64,000 nt of DNA, from NCBI RefSeq assembly GCF_034087045.1, contig NZ_CP139247.1, positions 1,921,001 to 1,985,000 on the forward strand. The letters run 5' to 3'. How positions within the stretch are numbered: position 1 is the first letter of the stretch; each line of letters begins with the position of its first letter. The position numbers and the translations under genes are program-made. This stretch comes from Chitinophaga sancti (lineage in GTDB: Bacteria; Bacteroidota; Bacteroidia; Chitinophagales; Chitinophagaceae). The notes below the pieces were generated by a model. The model worked only from the letters and a program-made list of their open reading frames with translations, had not been told where the DNA came from and searched no databases. Below, one piece after another: positions 1 to 9,300 of the stretch.

Positions 1-543
1 AGCAATGTTGATGCACAGCCAGATGCCACACATGGGAAACAGTTATTTACTAATCGTTGTGCCGCTTGTCATGCTATAGCAAAAGATGTAACCGGACCAG
101 CGTTAAAAGATGTTGACAAAAGACATACAGAAGATTGGATTATAAAGTTTGTACAAGGGTCGCAATCTGTTATCAAATCAGGAGATCCCGTTGCTGTCCA
201 ATTGTTTGAAAAGTTCAATAATACTATCATGCCCAATCATCCGGATTTGAGTAATGATGACATCAAAAGTATTATTGCCTATATTAAAGATGAAAGTACA
301 AGACTTGCGGCTTTACCGGCAGTACCCGCTGTATTGGACGATGATAAGCCGTATGCAGGGAAAAGTAGTGTTTTGCATCAGTTAGTTTACTTAGATATTC
401 CAGGTGAGCACCGGCCATTAAACCTTCAGTCTCCATTCTTTTTATTATCGCTTGCCGGCATAATAATAGCCCTGGTTTTATGCTTCTGGGTAATTGTTAA
501 AACTTATGATATTCTTGACAGGTATCAACAATCAAAAGAATAG
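1..543 (+). CDS. Membrane-anchored c-type cytochrome, C-terminal part
   Basis: The reading frame is open from the first base, so the gene begins before the window. A CAACH haem-binding motif lies at bases 58-72, and a downstream Met-Pro (NNTIMPNHP) is a plausible axial methionine, as in class I cytochrome c. The chain ends with one hydrophobic helix (about bases 433-500) and a short charged tail, so the haem domain is probably held on the periplasmic face of the inner membrane by a C-terminal anchor. It presumably passes electrons to or from a respiratory enzyme encoded upstream, which cannot be seen. The 118 bases before the efflux genes suggest separate transcription. Confidence 0.85.
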   Translation, partial: SNVDAQPDATHGKQLFTNRCAACHAIAKDVTGPALKDVDKRHTEDWIIKFVQGSQSVIKSGDPVAVQLFEKFNNTIMPNHPDLSNDDIKSIIAYIKDESTRLAALPAVPAVLDDDKPYAGKSSVLHQLVYLDIPGEHRPLNLQSPFFLLSLAGIIIALVLCFWVIVKTYDILDRYQQSKE

Positions 544-690
544 AAGTTTCAGGCACATATCGTCCGGTAAAATCTGAAAAATAAATGCTTTGCCCAATTA
601 TAAGGCTTTTTATCAACATTTTAATTTATATTAATTGCCTGTCATAACGTCTGCGTAACAAATGTTACCGTTTTACTTATTTGCTGCCAG

Positions 691-698
691 TACTTTTG
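691..698 (+). promoter_or_regulatory. Bacteroidota -7 element (TACTTTTG)
   Basis: TACTTTTG matches the Bacteroidota consensus TAnnTTTG exactly and lies 17 bases before the ATG at 716. No clear TTTG element is visible at the expected upstream spacing. Its position inside the longer possible reading frame argues for the 716 start. Confidence 0.55.
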
Positions 699-715
699 TA
701 GCAAATAGGAAGTTA

Positions 716-2059
716 ATGAATGCTACAAAGTACATTATAAAATTGAGCCTGTTCCTGTTGATGGGAACAAATGGCTTGCTCTCAGTTGCATTTGCGCAGG
801 AAAATACCCGGAATATAAGTCTCACGGAGGCAATCTCAACAGCCCTGTTGAATAGCAAAGATATTCATCTGGCACTGCTGGATGAACGTATTGCAGCTTC
901 TGACTATAAGCAAACACAAGCGATCTTTCTTCCACAGGTGGATGTTTCTTATACTGCTATGAGCACGAACAATCCACTGAATGCCTTTGGCTTCAAGCTA
1001 CAGCAAAGGACGATAACACAAGGAGATTTTAACCCGGCCACATTGAATCATCCATCTGCTACACCGGATTATATGGCCAAACTGGAATTACAGCAGCCAT
1101 TGTTGAATATGGATATGCTGTATCAACGCCGGGGGGCCGAAAAGAAAACAGAGGTTTATCAATATAAAACACAACGAACAAAGGAGTATTTAACTTTCGA
1201 AGTGCAAAAAGCTTACCTGCAGTTACAATTGACTTATACAGCTGTTAAAGTATTGGAAGAGGCTTTGCAGACAACCAATGATATTTATACTTATACCAAA
1301 AATCATTTTGATCAGGGGCTGATTCAAAAATCAGATGTATTAAATGCGCAGGTACAGGTGGCAACAATAACAAGTAATCTTACCAAAGCAAACAGTAATA
1401 TCCGTAACGCATCTGACCATCTCAGTTTATTGATGGGTGAAAAAACCGGCACCATATACAAAATCACGGATGGCATTACAGCGGCTCCGCAAATTCCTGA
1501 TGCCGTGCGGGATGTTACTTTTTCAAGAGCAGATTTTATGGCTATGCAAAAAGCGGTAGAAGCATCTGACCTGGTGATCAGGTCCACACAGATGAAATAC
1601 CTGCCCAGATTGAATGCATTTGGAAACTTTCAATACAATGATAATAGTATGGTAGGTTTTGGTGCGAATTCCTATCTCGTTGGTGTGCAATTGTCATGGA
1701 ATATTTTTAATGGTAACCGTACTAAGAACACGATCACTACCCAAAAGCTGGAACGTGATAGGTTAGTTACACAATTAGAAGAAAAAAAGAATCAAAGCCA
1801 GTTGGAATTGGATAAAGCTTATCGCGATCTGGCTGATGCCCGGTCAGAAACCGGAAGGGGGGAAGTATCCGTTGAGCAGGCGGCGGAAGCGTTACGCATT
1901 ATACAGAACCGGTATGAGCAGGGGCTGGTGAACACGACAGACGTATTGTTGGCTCAAATGCAACTTTCGCAACAAAAATTATTGCTGGCACAGGCACAGT
2001 TCTCTGCTAATGTGACCCTGGCTTACCTGCAATTTTTAACCACAAGCACTAATAAATAA
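716..2059 (+). CDS. TolC family outer membrane efflux protein
   Basis: Outer-membrane channel of a tripartite efflux pump. From the ATG at 716 the protein (447 aa) has a signal peptide ending near AFAQ, then two long alpha-helical repeats, each with the family's pattern of a helix followed by an NxY-x-QGL-like turn (NHFDQGLIQKSDVLNAQ and NRYEQGLVNTTDVLLAQ). That internal duplication is typical of TolC/OEP proteins, as is the length. A frame start at 662 would add 18 residues before a normal signal peptide and would lie upstream of the -7 element at 691, so it is rejected; an AGGAAG purine run precedes the ATG at 716. The gene lies 10 bases before the adaptor gene and is the first of the efflux operon. 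Confidence 0.9.
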   Translation: MNATKYIIKLSLFLLMGTNGLLSVAFAQENTRNISLTEAISTALLNSKDIHLALLDERIAASDYKQTQAIFLPQVDVSYTAMSTNNPLNAFGFKLQQRTITQGDFNPATLNHPSATPDYMAKLELQQPLLNMDMLYQRRGAEKKTEVYQYKTQRTKEYLTFEVQKAYLQLQLTYTAVKVLEEALQTTNDIYTYTKNHFDQGLIQKSDVLNAQVQVATITSNLTKANSNIRNASDHLSLLMGEKTGTIYKITDGITAAPQIPDAVRDVTFSRADFMAMQKAVEASDLVIRSTQMKYLPRLNAFGNFQYNDNSMVGFGANSYLVGVQLSWNIFNGNRTKNTITTQKLERDRLVTQLEEKKNQSQLELDKAYRDLADARSETGRGEVSVEQAAEALRIIQNRYEQGLVNTTDVLLAQMQLSQQKLLLAQAQFSANVTLAYLQFLTTSTNK

Positions 2060-2069
2060 ATTTTCATAA

Positions 2070-3176
2070 ATGAACAGCGTTTACATCTCAAAAACAATAG
2101 CACTTATATGCGCCGGTTTTGGATTATTATCCTTAACCTCATGTTCTTCACATGAGAATACGGATAATAAAACAAGCACAGATAGCGCAATAGTCGTAAC
2201 GGTCGCCACTCCTTCATCGACAGGACAATCGGGGTTAAATATAAGTGGTCAGATTGAAGCGGGTGAAACAGCAGGTATCAGCACGAGGGTGATGGGCTAC
2301 ATTACTATGATAAATGTAAAAGTGGGGGATAAGGTGAGTAAGGGACAATTGCTGGTTACTATCAGCAATCAGGATATACTGGCAAAAAGGGCGCAGACGG
2401 ATGCAATGATCATTGAAGCAGATGCTGCCTATAAAAATGCGCAAAAGGATTTTGAGCGCTTTACTAATCTATACAGGCAGCAAAGTGCTTCCGCAAAGGA
2501 ACTTGAAAATATCAGCCTGCAGTATACATCTGCGAAATCCCGGCTGGAAAGTGCGAAACAGATGCGTAATGAAGTAAACGCAAGCCTGAGTTATACCCGT
2601 TTAATCGCACCTTTTAGTGGTGTGGTTACTCAAAAGCTGGCTGACGTAGCCAACATGGCCAATCCTGGTATGCCGATATTAACGCTGGAACAGAGTGGCA
2701 GTTACCAGGTAAGTGCTGCTGTTCCTGAAAATGCCATCAGCCGGATCCGTCAGGGATCAGCCGCAATCATTAGTGTCAGTGCAGTGAATAAAACCATCAA
2801 TGGAAAGATTTCCCAGATCAGTCAGTCCTCACAATTTTCAGGTGGGCAGTACATCATCAAAGTGCAAATTCCTGATCATGAAAAAGAGGGTTTGTATGCA
2901 GGCATGTATGCCAATGTATCTATTCCTGTGGCAGCAACCAGTGAGATAAAGAATGATCAGGTGATGGTACCGCTTTCCTGTATTGAGCGTAAAGATGCAT
3001 TAACCGGGTTATATACAGTGGGTAATAACAGCACTGCTCTATTACGCTGGGTAAGGTTGGGAAAAGCAAATGGGAATCTGGTGGAAGTGCTGAGTGGATT
3101 AGCTGCAAACGAACAGTTTATTGTTAATGCTGAAGGCCGGTTATTTAACGGTGCTGCTGTTCAGATAAAAAAATAA
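2070..3176 (+). CDS. RND efflux periplasmic adaptor (HlyD/MFP family), lipoprotein
   Basis: Membrane fusion protein joining the inner-membrane RND pump to the TolC channel. The first 30 residues form a lipoprotein signal with lipobox LTSC, so the mature protein should be lipid-anchored. A barrel-sandwich/lipoyl half (VMGYITMINVKVGDKVSKGQ) is followed by a coiled-coil hairpin (about residues 95-160) and the second half (TRLIAPFSGVVTQKLADVAN), then a beta-barrel and membrane-proximal domain ending near residue 368. This domain order and length are standard. It lies between the tolC-like and permease genes with 5-10 base gaps, which indicates one transcript. Confidence 0.9.
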   Translation: MNSVYISKTIALICAGFGLLSLTSCSSHENTDNKTSTDSAIVVTVATPSSTGQSGLNISGQIEAGETAGISTRVMGYITMINVKVGDKVSKGQLLVTISNQDILAKRAQTDAMIIEADAAYKNAQKDFERFTNLYRQQSASAKELENISLQYTSAKSRLESAKQMRNEVNASLSYTRLIAPFSGVVTQKLADVANMANPGMPILTLEQSGSYQVSAAVPENAISRIRQGSAAIISVSAVNKTINGKISQISQSSQFSGGQYIIKVQIPDHEKEGLYAGMYANVSIPVAATSEIKNDQVMVPLSCIERKDALTGLYTVGNNSTALLRWVRLGKANGNLVEVLSGLAANEQFIVNAEGRLFNGAAVQIKK

Positions 3177-3181
3177 TAACG

Positions 3182-6100
3182 ATGAAAAACGGATTCTCAG
3201 GGAATATAGCAAAGGCTTTTATACAGTCGAAATTAACGATACTGCTGATGATCGCCTTTTTGTTAATTGGCGGCTACAGTACTTTTTTAATTCCTCGTGA
3301 AGAAGAGCCACAGATACAGGTACCAATGGCCGATATCTTTATTGGTTATCCTGGAGCATCACCCAAAGATGTGGAAACGAAAGTGGCTATCCCGGTGGAA
3401 AAAATGGTCTCCAACATTAAAGGAGTGGAATATGTGTATTCCACTTCCATGCAGGGACAAGCGATGTTGGTAGTACAGTTTAATGTAGGGGAAGATGTGG
3501 AGCGCTCATTGGTGAAATTATACAGTGAGCTTATGAAAAATATGGATAGGATGCCACAGGGGGTTACGCTGCCTCTGATTAAAACCAGGGCAATAGATGA
3601 TGTGCCGGTATTAGGTGTAACCCTATGGAGTGATAAATATGATGATTACCAGTTGAAACAGATAGGACAGGAGCTGGCGAATGAGGTGAAAAAGATAAAT
3701 GACGTTTCGGATGTCAATATTATTGGTGGGCGAAACAGCGAGGTAAAAGTTTTGCTGGATAAGAATAGAATGGCAGAAAACCATGTAGACTTTTTATCTG
3801 TCAGCAAACAGGTGCAGGCAGGTAATGTGCAGTTGGCAGGTGGCACGTTGCTTCTAAAGGATACGGCGTTTTCAGTTGAAACAGGAAATTTTCTGACTTC
3901 TTCAGATGACGTGGGTAATCTGGTAGTGGGTATTAATCAACAGCACCCCGTATATCTAAAGCAGATTGCAACAGTGGTAGAAGATGCAGAAACGCCCAGG
4001 CAGTATGTATTGTTTGGTTATGGGAGAGCAGATGCTGCAAATGCGCATACTTTCAAATCCAATTACCCGGCTGTCACGCTTTCCATTGCCAAGAAAAAGG
4101 GTGCAGATGCCATGCAATTATCAGAACAGATCCTGAACAAGGTGAAACATCTGGAGAAGAGGCTGCTTCCTGCTGATGTACATTTAACTGTTACCCGCAA
4201 CTACGGGGAAAGTGCGTCGGATAAAGTAGGCGAATTGCTGTTCCACTTGTTTATCGCTATTGTAGTGGTTACTGTGTTTGTGATGCTGGCGATGGGATGG
4301 CGTGGTGGTCTGGTCGTGTTTTTGTCAGTACCTGTCACCTTTGCGCTTACCTTGTTCGCCTACTATTTTATGCACTATACGCTTAACAGGATCACCTTGT
4401 TCGCTTTAGTGTTTATAACAGGTATTGTGGTGGATGATTCTATCATTATAGCAGAGAACATGCACCGTCACTTTAAAATGAAAAAGTTACCACCATTACA
4501 GGCCGCCATTTATGCCATTAATGAGGTGGGCAACCCAACGATACTGGCTACTTTTACGGTGATTGCAGCAGTACTGCCAATGGCTTTTGTATCCGGTATG
4601 ATGGGACCATATATGAGTCCCATGCCTATAGGCGCCTCTATTGCTATGATACTATCACTGATCGTTGCACTTACATTAACACCTTATCTGGGATATATTT
4701 TCCTGCGTGAGAAAGAAAAACATGGTGTGGTGCACGAAGGTAGCAATGCACCATTACTGGAATCAACCCGTATCTATAAAATATATCGTTCCTTTATTAA
4801 TCCTTTACTGGAAACCCGCTGGAAACGCTGGACGTTCATACTAAGTATAGTGGTGATCCTGTTCGCTTCACTGTCTATGTTTTATACTAAAGCCGTAGCG
4901 GTAAAAATGCTGCCTTTTGATAATAAGAACGAGTTCCAGGTAGTGATAGATATGCCGGAAGGTACGACCCTTGAAAAAACGCAGGCTGTAGCGAAAGATA
5001 TTGCCAGCTATATTGCACACCAGCCTATGGTTAAAAATTATCAGACCTATATAGGGACTTCAGCCCCAATCAGTTTTAATGGACTGGTAAGGCACTACGA
5101 TTTACGCCGTGGTGATAATGTGGCTGATATACAGATTAACCTGGTAGATAAAAAGAACAGGAGTATCCAGAGTCATGATATTGCTAAAGAAATGCGTGGA
5201 GCCGTACAATCTATCGCCAGGAAATATAATGCCAATGTGAAGGTGGTGGAAGTGCCACCAGGACCTCCGGTATTATCAACTTTAGTTGCAGAAATTTATG
5301 GGCCTGATTATAATGAGCAGATCAGAATCGCCGGCGAGGTGAAAAAAATACTTGGCACCACCAATGATGTGGTAGATGTGGACTGGATGACAGAAGCAGA
5401 CCAGCAGGAGTATCATTTAGAAGTTGATAAAGAAAAGGCAATGCGTTATGGCATAGCTACCGGGCAGGTTGCCGCAACAGTTAATGCTGCATTGTCTGGC
5501 ATGTCTGCAGGAAGTATATCTCAGCCGGCGGCATTTGTTCAAACAGGCATAAAGCTGCAATTGAGTGATCCTGATAAGAGCAATATAGACGATATACTTA
5601 ACCTGAAAGTTATAGGCATGCAGGGCAATGCCGTACCGATAAGGGACCTCGTAAATGTTACACGTCAATTAAAACCCAAAAGTATTTACCGCAAAAATCA
5701 GAAGGAAGTAGTGTATGTGCTGGCAGATATGGCGGGGGATTTAGAGAGCCCATCTTATGCCATATCAGATGTATCAGATCATTTAAAAAGCATCAGGTTG
5801 CCTAAGGGATTTTCTCTAAAAGAGGAATATACTCATCAGCCGGAACTGGAAGATAACTACAGCCTGAAATGGGATGGAGAGTGGCAGATCACTTTTGAAG
5901 TTTTTCGTGATTTGGGTATTGCTTTCGCTGTGGTGATCATCATGATCTATATTTTGATCGTTGGATGGTTTCAGAATTTTACTGTACCCTTAGTGATGCT
6001 TGCTGCTATCCCGTTGTCATTAATTGGGATTGTATTGGGGCATTGGATGATGCATGCGTATTTCACCGCCACCTCTATGATCGGTTTTATTGCATTGGCG

Positions 6101-6394
6101 GGTGTCATGGTGCGAAATTCCATACTACTTATTGACTTCGTAAATATCCGGCTGAAAGAAGGGATCCCTTTAAAGCGGGCAATTATTGAAGCCGGTGCTG
6201 TACGTACCACTCCGATCCTATTGACGGCAGGAGCGGTGGCGTTGGGAGCGGTCATCATTTTGTTTGACCCGATCTTCCAGGGACTAGCCATATCGTTAAT
6301 GGGCGGGACAATTACGTCTACTTTCCTGACATTAATCGTAGTGCCATTATTATACTTTAAGATGATGCGTAAAAAGAACTTAAAATCTGAATGA
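3182..6394 (+). CDS. RND family efflux permease
   Basis: Inner-membrane proton-driven exporter of 1070 aa, the normal AcrB/HAE size, with two repeats each of one helix, a large periplasmic domain and five helices. The paired acidic residues of the proton relay are visible in GIVVDDSIIIAEN (about residue 416), and TM10 carries the usual basic-Asn motif in AGVMVRNSILLIDF. The drug or metal specificity cannot be read; the long charged signature of CusA-type metal pumps was not recognised, so a general HAE-like efflux role is more likely. The stop overlaps the next start by four bases (ATGA), implying translational coupling to the small protein that follows. Confidence 0.92.
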   Translation: MKNGFSGNIAKAFIQSKLTILLMIAFLLIGGYSTFLIPREEEPQIQVPMADIFIGYPGASPKDVETKVAIPVEKMVSNIKGVEYVYSTSMQGQAMLVVQFNVGEDVERSLVKLYSELMKNMDRMPQGVTLPLIKTRAIDDVPVLGVTLWSDKYDDYQLKQIGQELANEVKKINDVSDVNIIGGRNSEVKVLLDKNRMAENHVDFLSVSKQVQAGNVQLAGGTLLLKDTAFSVETGNFLTSSDDVGNLVVGINQQHPVYLKQIATVVEDAETPRQYVLFGYGRADAANAHTFKSNYPAVTLSIAKKKGADAMQLSEQILNKVKHLEKRLLPADVHLTVTRNYGESASDKVGELLFHLFIAIVVVTVFVMLAMGWRGGLVVFLSVPVTFALTLFAYYFMHYTLNRITLFALVFITGIVVDDSIIIAENMHRHFKMKKLPPLQAAIYAINEVGNPTILATFTVIAAVLPMAFVSGMMGPYMSPMPIGASIAMILSLIVALTLTPYLGYIFLREKEKHGVVHEGSNAPLLESTRIYKIYRSFINPLLETRWKRWTFILSIVVILFASLSMFYTKAVAVKMLPFDNKNEFQVVIDMPEGTTLEKTQAVAKDIASYIAHQPMVKNYQTYIGTSAPISFNGLVRHYDLRRGDNVADIQINLVDKKNRSIQSHDIAKEMRGAVQSIARKYNANVKVVEVPPGPPVLSTLVAEIYGPDYNEQIRIAGEVKKILGTTNDVVDVDWMTEADQQEYHLEVDKEKAMRYGIATGQVAATVNAALSGMSAGSISQPAAFVQTGIKLQLSDPDKSNIDDILNLKVIGMQGNAVPIRDLVNVTRQLKPKSIYRKNQKEVVYVLADMAGDLESPSYAISDVSDHLKSIRLPKGFSLKEEYTHQPELEDNYSLKWDGEWQITFEVFRDLGIAFAVVIIMIYILIVGWFQNFTVPLVMLAAIPLSLIGIVLGHWMMHAYFTATSMIGFIALAGVMVRNSILLIDFVNIRLKEGIPLKRAIIEAGAVRTTPILLTAGAVALGAVIILFDPIFQGLAISLMGGTITSTFLTLIVVPLLYFKMMRKKNLKSE

Positions 6395-6699
6395 TGAAAT
6401 TATTTGTAGTAACCTCTTTGAAAGAGTACCTGGGAGATATATCCAAAATATTTAATCAGGCCAATATTCATGTTTTCAGCACTGTTGATATTGTTGGTCA
6501 TAAACAGGGTAAACCCTCTAATCTTCTGGATGACTGGTTTGCCAGTGGTACAGAAGATATTGATTCGATGATGATCTTCTCTTTTACGAGCGAAGCGGGA
6601 GCCGATCATGGAATGAAACTGATCGTCGATTATAATAAAAATCTTAAAGAAAACTTTCCGGTTAGAGCATTCGTTTTGCCCGTTGAAAGATCTGTTTAA
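6391..6699 (+). CDS. Small transporter-associated protein, PG0541-like
   Basis: A 102-residue soluble protein with no signal peptide, starting in an ATGA overlap with the RND permease stop. It resembles the small PG0541-type proteins known beside RND pumps in Bacteroidota, which look like PII-type ferredoxin-fold proteins. The beta-alpha-beta pattern (KLFVVTSLKEYLGDISKIF, then VDIVGH) fits that fold. The function is unproven; a regulatory or sensing role for the pump is inferred from the tight coupling only. Confidence 0.7.
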   Translation: MMKLFVVTSLKEYLGDISKIFNQANIHVFSTVDIVGHKQGKPSNLLDDWFASGTEDIDSMMIFSFTSEAGADHGMKLIVDYNKNLKENFPVRAFVLPVERSV

Positions 6700-6717
6700 T
6701 TATACAATTATTAAAAA

Positions 6718-6906
6718 ATGATAGAAAGAATAGTCCGTGTAGTTGCCGGCACGTTTTTCCTGACAAGTATAACATTAGCTTATACTTTAAATACCAACTG
6801 GCTATGGTTAGGTGTTTTTGTAGGCCTCAACTTGTTACAATCTGCATTCACCGGATTTTGCCCGCTGGAGAAGCTTTTAAAAGCTTTGGGTGTCAAAAAC
6901 CAATAA
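6718..6906 (+). CDS. DUF2892 (YgaP-like) small membrane protein
   Basis: A 62-aa protein with two hydrophobic helices and the FTGFCPLEKLL ending typical of DUF2892, the membrane part of the E. coli YgaP rhodanese. A separate rhodanese gene follows 50 bases downstream, so YgaP's two parts appear here as neighbouring genes. It probably works with that rhodanese in sulfur handling at the inner membrane; this is inference from the family. Confidence 0.8.
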   Translation: MIERIVRVVAGTFFLTSITLAYTLNTNWLWLGVFVGLNLLQSAFTGFCPLEKLLKALGVKNQ

Positions 6907-6956
6907 TAGTAGAATGTAACGGGTATAACAAAAGTGTTTTCATATAAACTGGTTTT

Positions 6957-7271
6957 ATGGATTTTTTCAAACAATTATTTAGTGGTTTTCCAGCAATTGA
7001 TCTGGGGAAAATTATTAAGGATGGTGCGTTTTTAGTGGACGTACGTACTGCTGCAGAATTTGCCAATGGGCATGTGAAGGGTTCGGTAAATATACCCCTG
7101 GATCAGATAGCTTCGCAGCTTTCCAGATTTAAGGATAAAAAAAGCATCGTTGTATTTTGTCAAAGCGGTGGCAGAAGCAGTCAGGCTAAGTCTATCCTGG
7201 AAAAGAATGGGTTTAGCCAGGTGATCAATGGCGGGAGCTGGAATAATGTTGCAAAATATTGCCAGGCATAA
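6957..7271 (+). CDS. Rhodanese-like sulfurtransferase
   Basis: A single-domain rhodanese of 104 aa. The catalytic cysteine is Cys68 in VVFCQSGGRSSQA, and the DVRTAAEFANGHVKGSVNIP segment is the family's N-terminal CDC25-like signature. There is no export signal, so it should act in the cytoplasm, accepting sulfane sulfur and passing it on. With the DUF2892 gene upstream it makes a split YgaP-like pair, and with the Crp/Fnr gene downstream the context suggests sulfur, redox or metal stress. The substrate is unknown. Confidence 0.88.
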   Translation: MDFFKQLFSGFPAIDLGKIIKDGAFLVDVRTAAEFANGHVKGSVNIPLDQIASQLSRFKDKKSIVVFCQSGGRSSQAKSILEKNGFSQVINGGSWNNVAKYCQA

Positions 7272-7355
7272 TAAGCACAATAGAAAAGTTCAGCAGATGC
7301 ACTATTCAGAGAATTCAATGTTCCGGATTAACGCATTTCTGTTAACTTTAGGGGT

Positions 7356-7988
7356 ATGAATGAGTCAGCCCGTTTAGATTTTGTACTTGAACCTGCCTTA
7401 ATGGAAGAGATTAAGGAGTTCGGTGAAATGCGATCATTTAAAGATGGAGATATTATCATAGATTATGGTAAATATATCCGTATGATGCCACTGGTTGTCA
7501 AAGGCTCCTTAAAGGTCCTTAAAAGGAACGATAACGGCAATGAAATACTATTGTACTATCTGTCCAGTAGTGAGACTTGCTCAATGGCTTATAGCTGTTG
7601 CCTTGAAGAGAAGAAGAGTGAAGTTAAAGCTATTGCTGAAGGCGATCTGGAGATCATTGCGATCCCGCATAATAAACTGGATGAATGGCTTTGCAAATAT
7701 CCAAGCTGGAAAAATTACATTTTGCGGAGCTTTAACGAACGGTTTTCCGAACTCTTAAAATCTATTGAAAGCATTGCATTCCTTAAGCTTGATGAACGGC
7801 TGATTGCTTACCTGAAAGAAAAGAAGCGGCTCTCTGGCTCAAACGTTATCAAAGCTTCCCATTACCAGATAGCCGATGAGCTTGCCACGTCCAGAGTGGT
7901 AGTATCCCGGCTACTTAAACTACTGGAAAATGATGGTAAGGTATTATTGTACCGTAATGAAATAAAATTATTACAGGAGTTTAGCTGA
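7356..7988 (+). CDS. Crp/Fnr family transcriptional regulator
   Basis: A 210-aa regulator with a cyclic-nucleotide-binding-type beta barrel at about residues 15-120 (DGDIIIDYGKYIRMMPLVVKGSLKV) and a winged helix-turn-helix at about 150-210 (HYQIADELATSRVVVSRLLKLLENDG). Several cysteines lie in the sensor half (SETCSMAYSCCLEE and LCKYP), which could allow redox or cluster sensing, but a canonical FNR N-terminal cluster is not present. It follows the efflux/rhodanese genes on the same strand after 84 bases and is a reasonable candidate for their regulator. Confidence 0.88.
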   Translation: MNESARLDFVLEPALMEEIKEFGEMRSFKDGDIIIDYGKYIRMMPLVVKGSLKVLKRNDNGNEILLYYLSSSETCSMAYSCCLEEKKSEVKAIAEGDLEIIAIPHNKLDEWLCKYPSWKNYILRSFNERFSELLKSIESIAFLKLDERLIAYLKEKKRLSGSNVIKASHYQIADELATSRVVVSRLLKLLENDGKVLLYRNEIKLLQEFS

Positions 7989-8016
7989 GTATTACCGGAT
8001 TTTCGATTTTATAGCA

Positions 8017-8223
8017 TCATCCAATGCGTTTCTTTACATAGCAGGTTCCCGCGTCACAGCAGGTAGTATTGATCATTGCCTGGACAATGATCATAGATCC
8101 CAGGTTGAAGGGCCTTTCGAAACCACCCTTGGCCTTGGTTATTTGACATTGGCTTTGATTCTTTATGGTATGTAAGCAAATTGCAGGAATTCGTTGGATT
8201 TCGTCTTGAATAACCCGCTTCAA
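8017..8223 (-). CDS. Possible small cysteine-containing protein, unrecognised
   Basis: An open frame of up to 68 codons, starting at TTG, begins five bases after the ADP-ribosylglycohydrolase stop on the same strand. It ends in a Cys-rich tail (TTCCDAGTCYVKKRIG). The frame also continues open upstream inside the preceding gene, so the start is uncertain. No family was recognised. It may be a real small gene, the remnant of a larger one, or chance. Confidence 0.2.
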   Translation of the reverse strand: MKRVIQDEIQRIPAICLHTIKNQSQCQITKAKGGFERPFNLGSMIIVQAMINTTCCDAGTCYVKKRIG

Positions 8224-8228
8224 CAGAT

Positions 8229-9119
8229 TTACGGCAGGTAATGATAAAGCATTTTCCGCGGAAAAATTGCTTCTACCTGCATATCAATCTTACGAAGATA
8301 ATCGGCTCCATATGTTCCATTCTCCAATCCATTCTTCAATGTTTCCGGCACATAATCCTCGAGAACAGTACAACGGGAGGCAATAATTGCGGCTATTGCA
8401 CACACTGTATCTGTATCCGAATTCTCTATTTGGTTTACCACATTTAAAAATACGTCTGCCATCGTTTTTGCATTCTTCAATGCAGAGAGGGCTTGTGTCA
8501 CTATCATCATTGCATTTCCGGGATCATTTTCAATACCATTTTGTTCCCATCCTTCGCCTAACTGCACAGTTAAAAACGCTTCCAATTGCTGGCGAGTACC
8601 TCCGTAATGCAAAAAATGCACAGACAGCGCTACTGCCAATGCAGATGTAGTCCCAGCGAGGTTATTATGGGTAATACGGCCCTGTAGCAGTGTCAGTCGT
8701 TTCATTTCTTCAATATCTTCAATCACTCCAAAAACACCTGCGCGCATCGCTGCACCGCTGGTAGTTCTGCTGGAAGGTGCAAGCTGACTCACAAACTCTG
8801 CCGAAGTTTCGCACTCTGCTAATAGTTTTTGCATGTGTCTTGAATATCCTACGTGAGGATCACGTTTGAATGTATGTAGCCAGGCGCTTACAAATTCCTC
8901 TGCTGTAATATCAAAAGATTGCTTTGCGAGTAGCAGTTCCATATTTGCCAGTGACATCTGTGTATCATCTGTATAATCGCCCTTTTTATAAGCTGTTAGT
9001 TTAGGATGCTCCGCATGTACAAGGTCAGATAGGTCGGCATTGGTAGCGTGGGGCAGGTATTCATATTTCATGCCATAGCTGTCGCCCAGCGCCATGGTAT
9101 AGAGAAAGGATGCATGCAT
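8229..9119 (-). CDS. ADP-ribosylglycohydrolase family protein
   Basis: Member of the DraG/ARH fold, which removes ADP-ribose from proteins or small molecules using a binuclear Mg centre. The metal motifs are visible: GDSYGMKYEY near the N terminus, YTDDTQMSL (Asp51-Asp52-Thr53), and DTDTVCAIAAII near the C terminus. A longer frame reaches a TTG at 9170, but that TTG lies inside the -7 promoter box, so translation most likely starts at the ATG at 9119, giving 296 aa with GDSYG close to the N terminus. No DraT-like transferase is nearby, so the substrate is unknown. Confidence 0.85.
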   Translation of the reverse strand: MHASFLYTMALGDSYGMKYEYLPHATNADLSDLVHAEHPKLTAYKKGDYTDDTQMSLANMELLLAKQSFDITAEEFVSAWLHTFKRDPHVGYSRHMQKLLAECETSAEFVSQLAPSSRTTSGAAMRAGVFGVIEDIEEMKRLTLLQGRITHNNLAGTTSALAVALSVHFLHYGGTRQQLEAFLTVQLGEGWEQNGIENDPGNAMMIVTQALSALKNAKTMADVFLNVVNQIENSDTDTVCAIAAIIASRCTVLEDYVPETLKNGLENGTYGADYLRKIDMQVEAIFPRKMLYHYLP

Positions 9120-9167
9120 GTAGTCGGATGATATTTCCCATTTACATGGAAAGGGTTTATTACTCTC

Positions 9168-9196
9168 CAAAAGTAAAATATTTTCAGGTATCCAAA
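9168..9196 (-). promoter_or_regulatory. Promoter of the ADP-ribosylglycohydrolase gene
   Basis: Read on the minus strand, TTTG (9193-9196), a 17-base spacer and TACTTTTG (9168-9175) match the Bacteroidota promoter consensus fully. It lies about 50 bases before the ATG at 9119 and overlaps the alternative TTG start. Confidence 0.7.
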
Positions 9197-9300
9197 ATGA
9201 TTTTAAATGGTGGTGCCGAAAGATTGATTTCGCTGGTTTTTGGTACTGAAATAATGGAGGGCGCCTTTGGGAAAATGGATTTGCATGTTCAAAACTGAAT

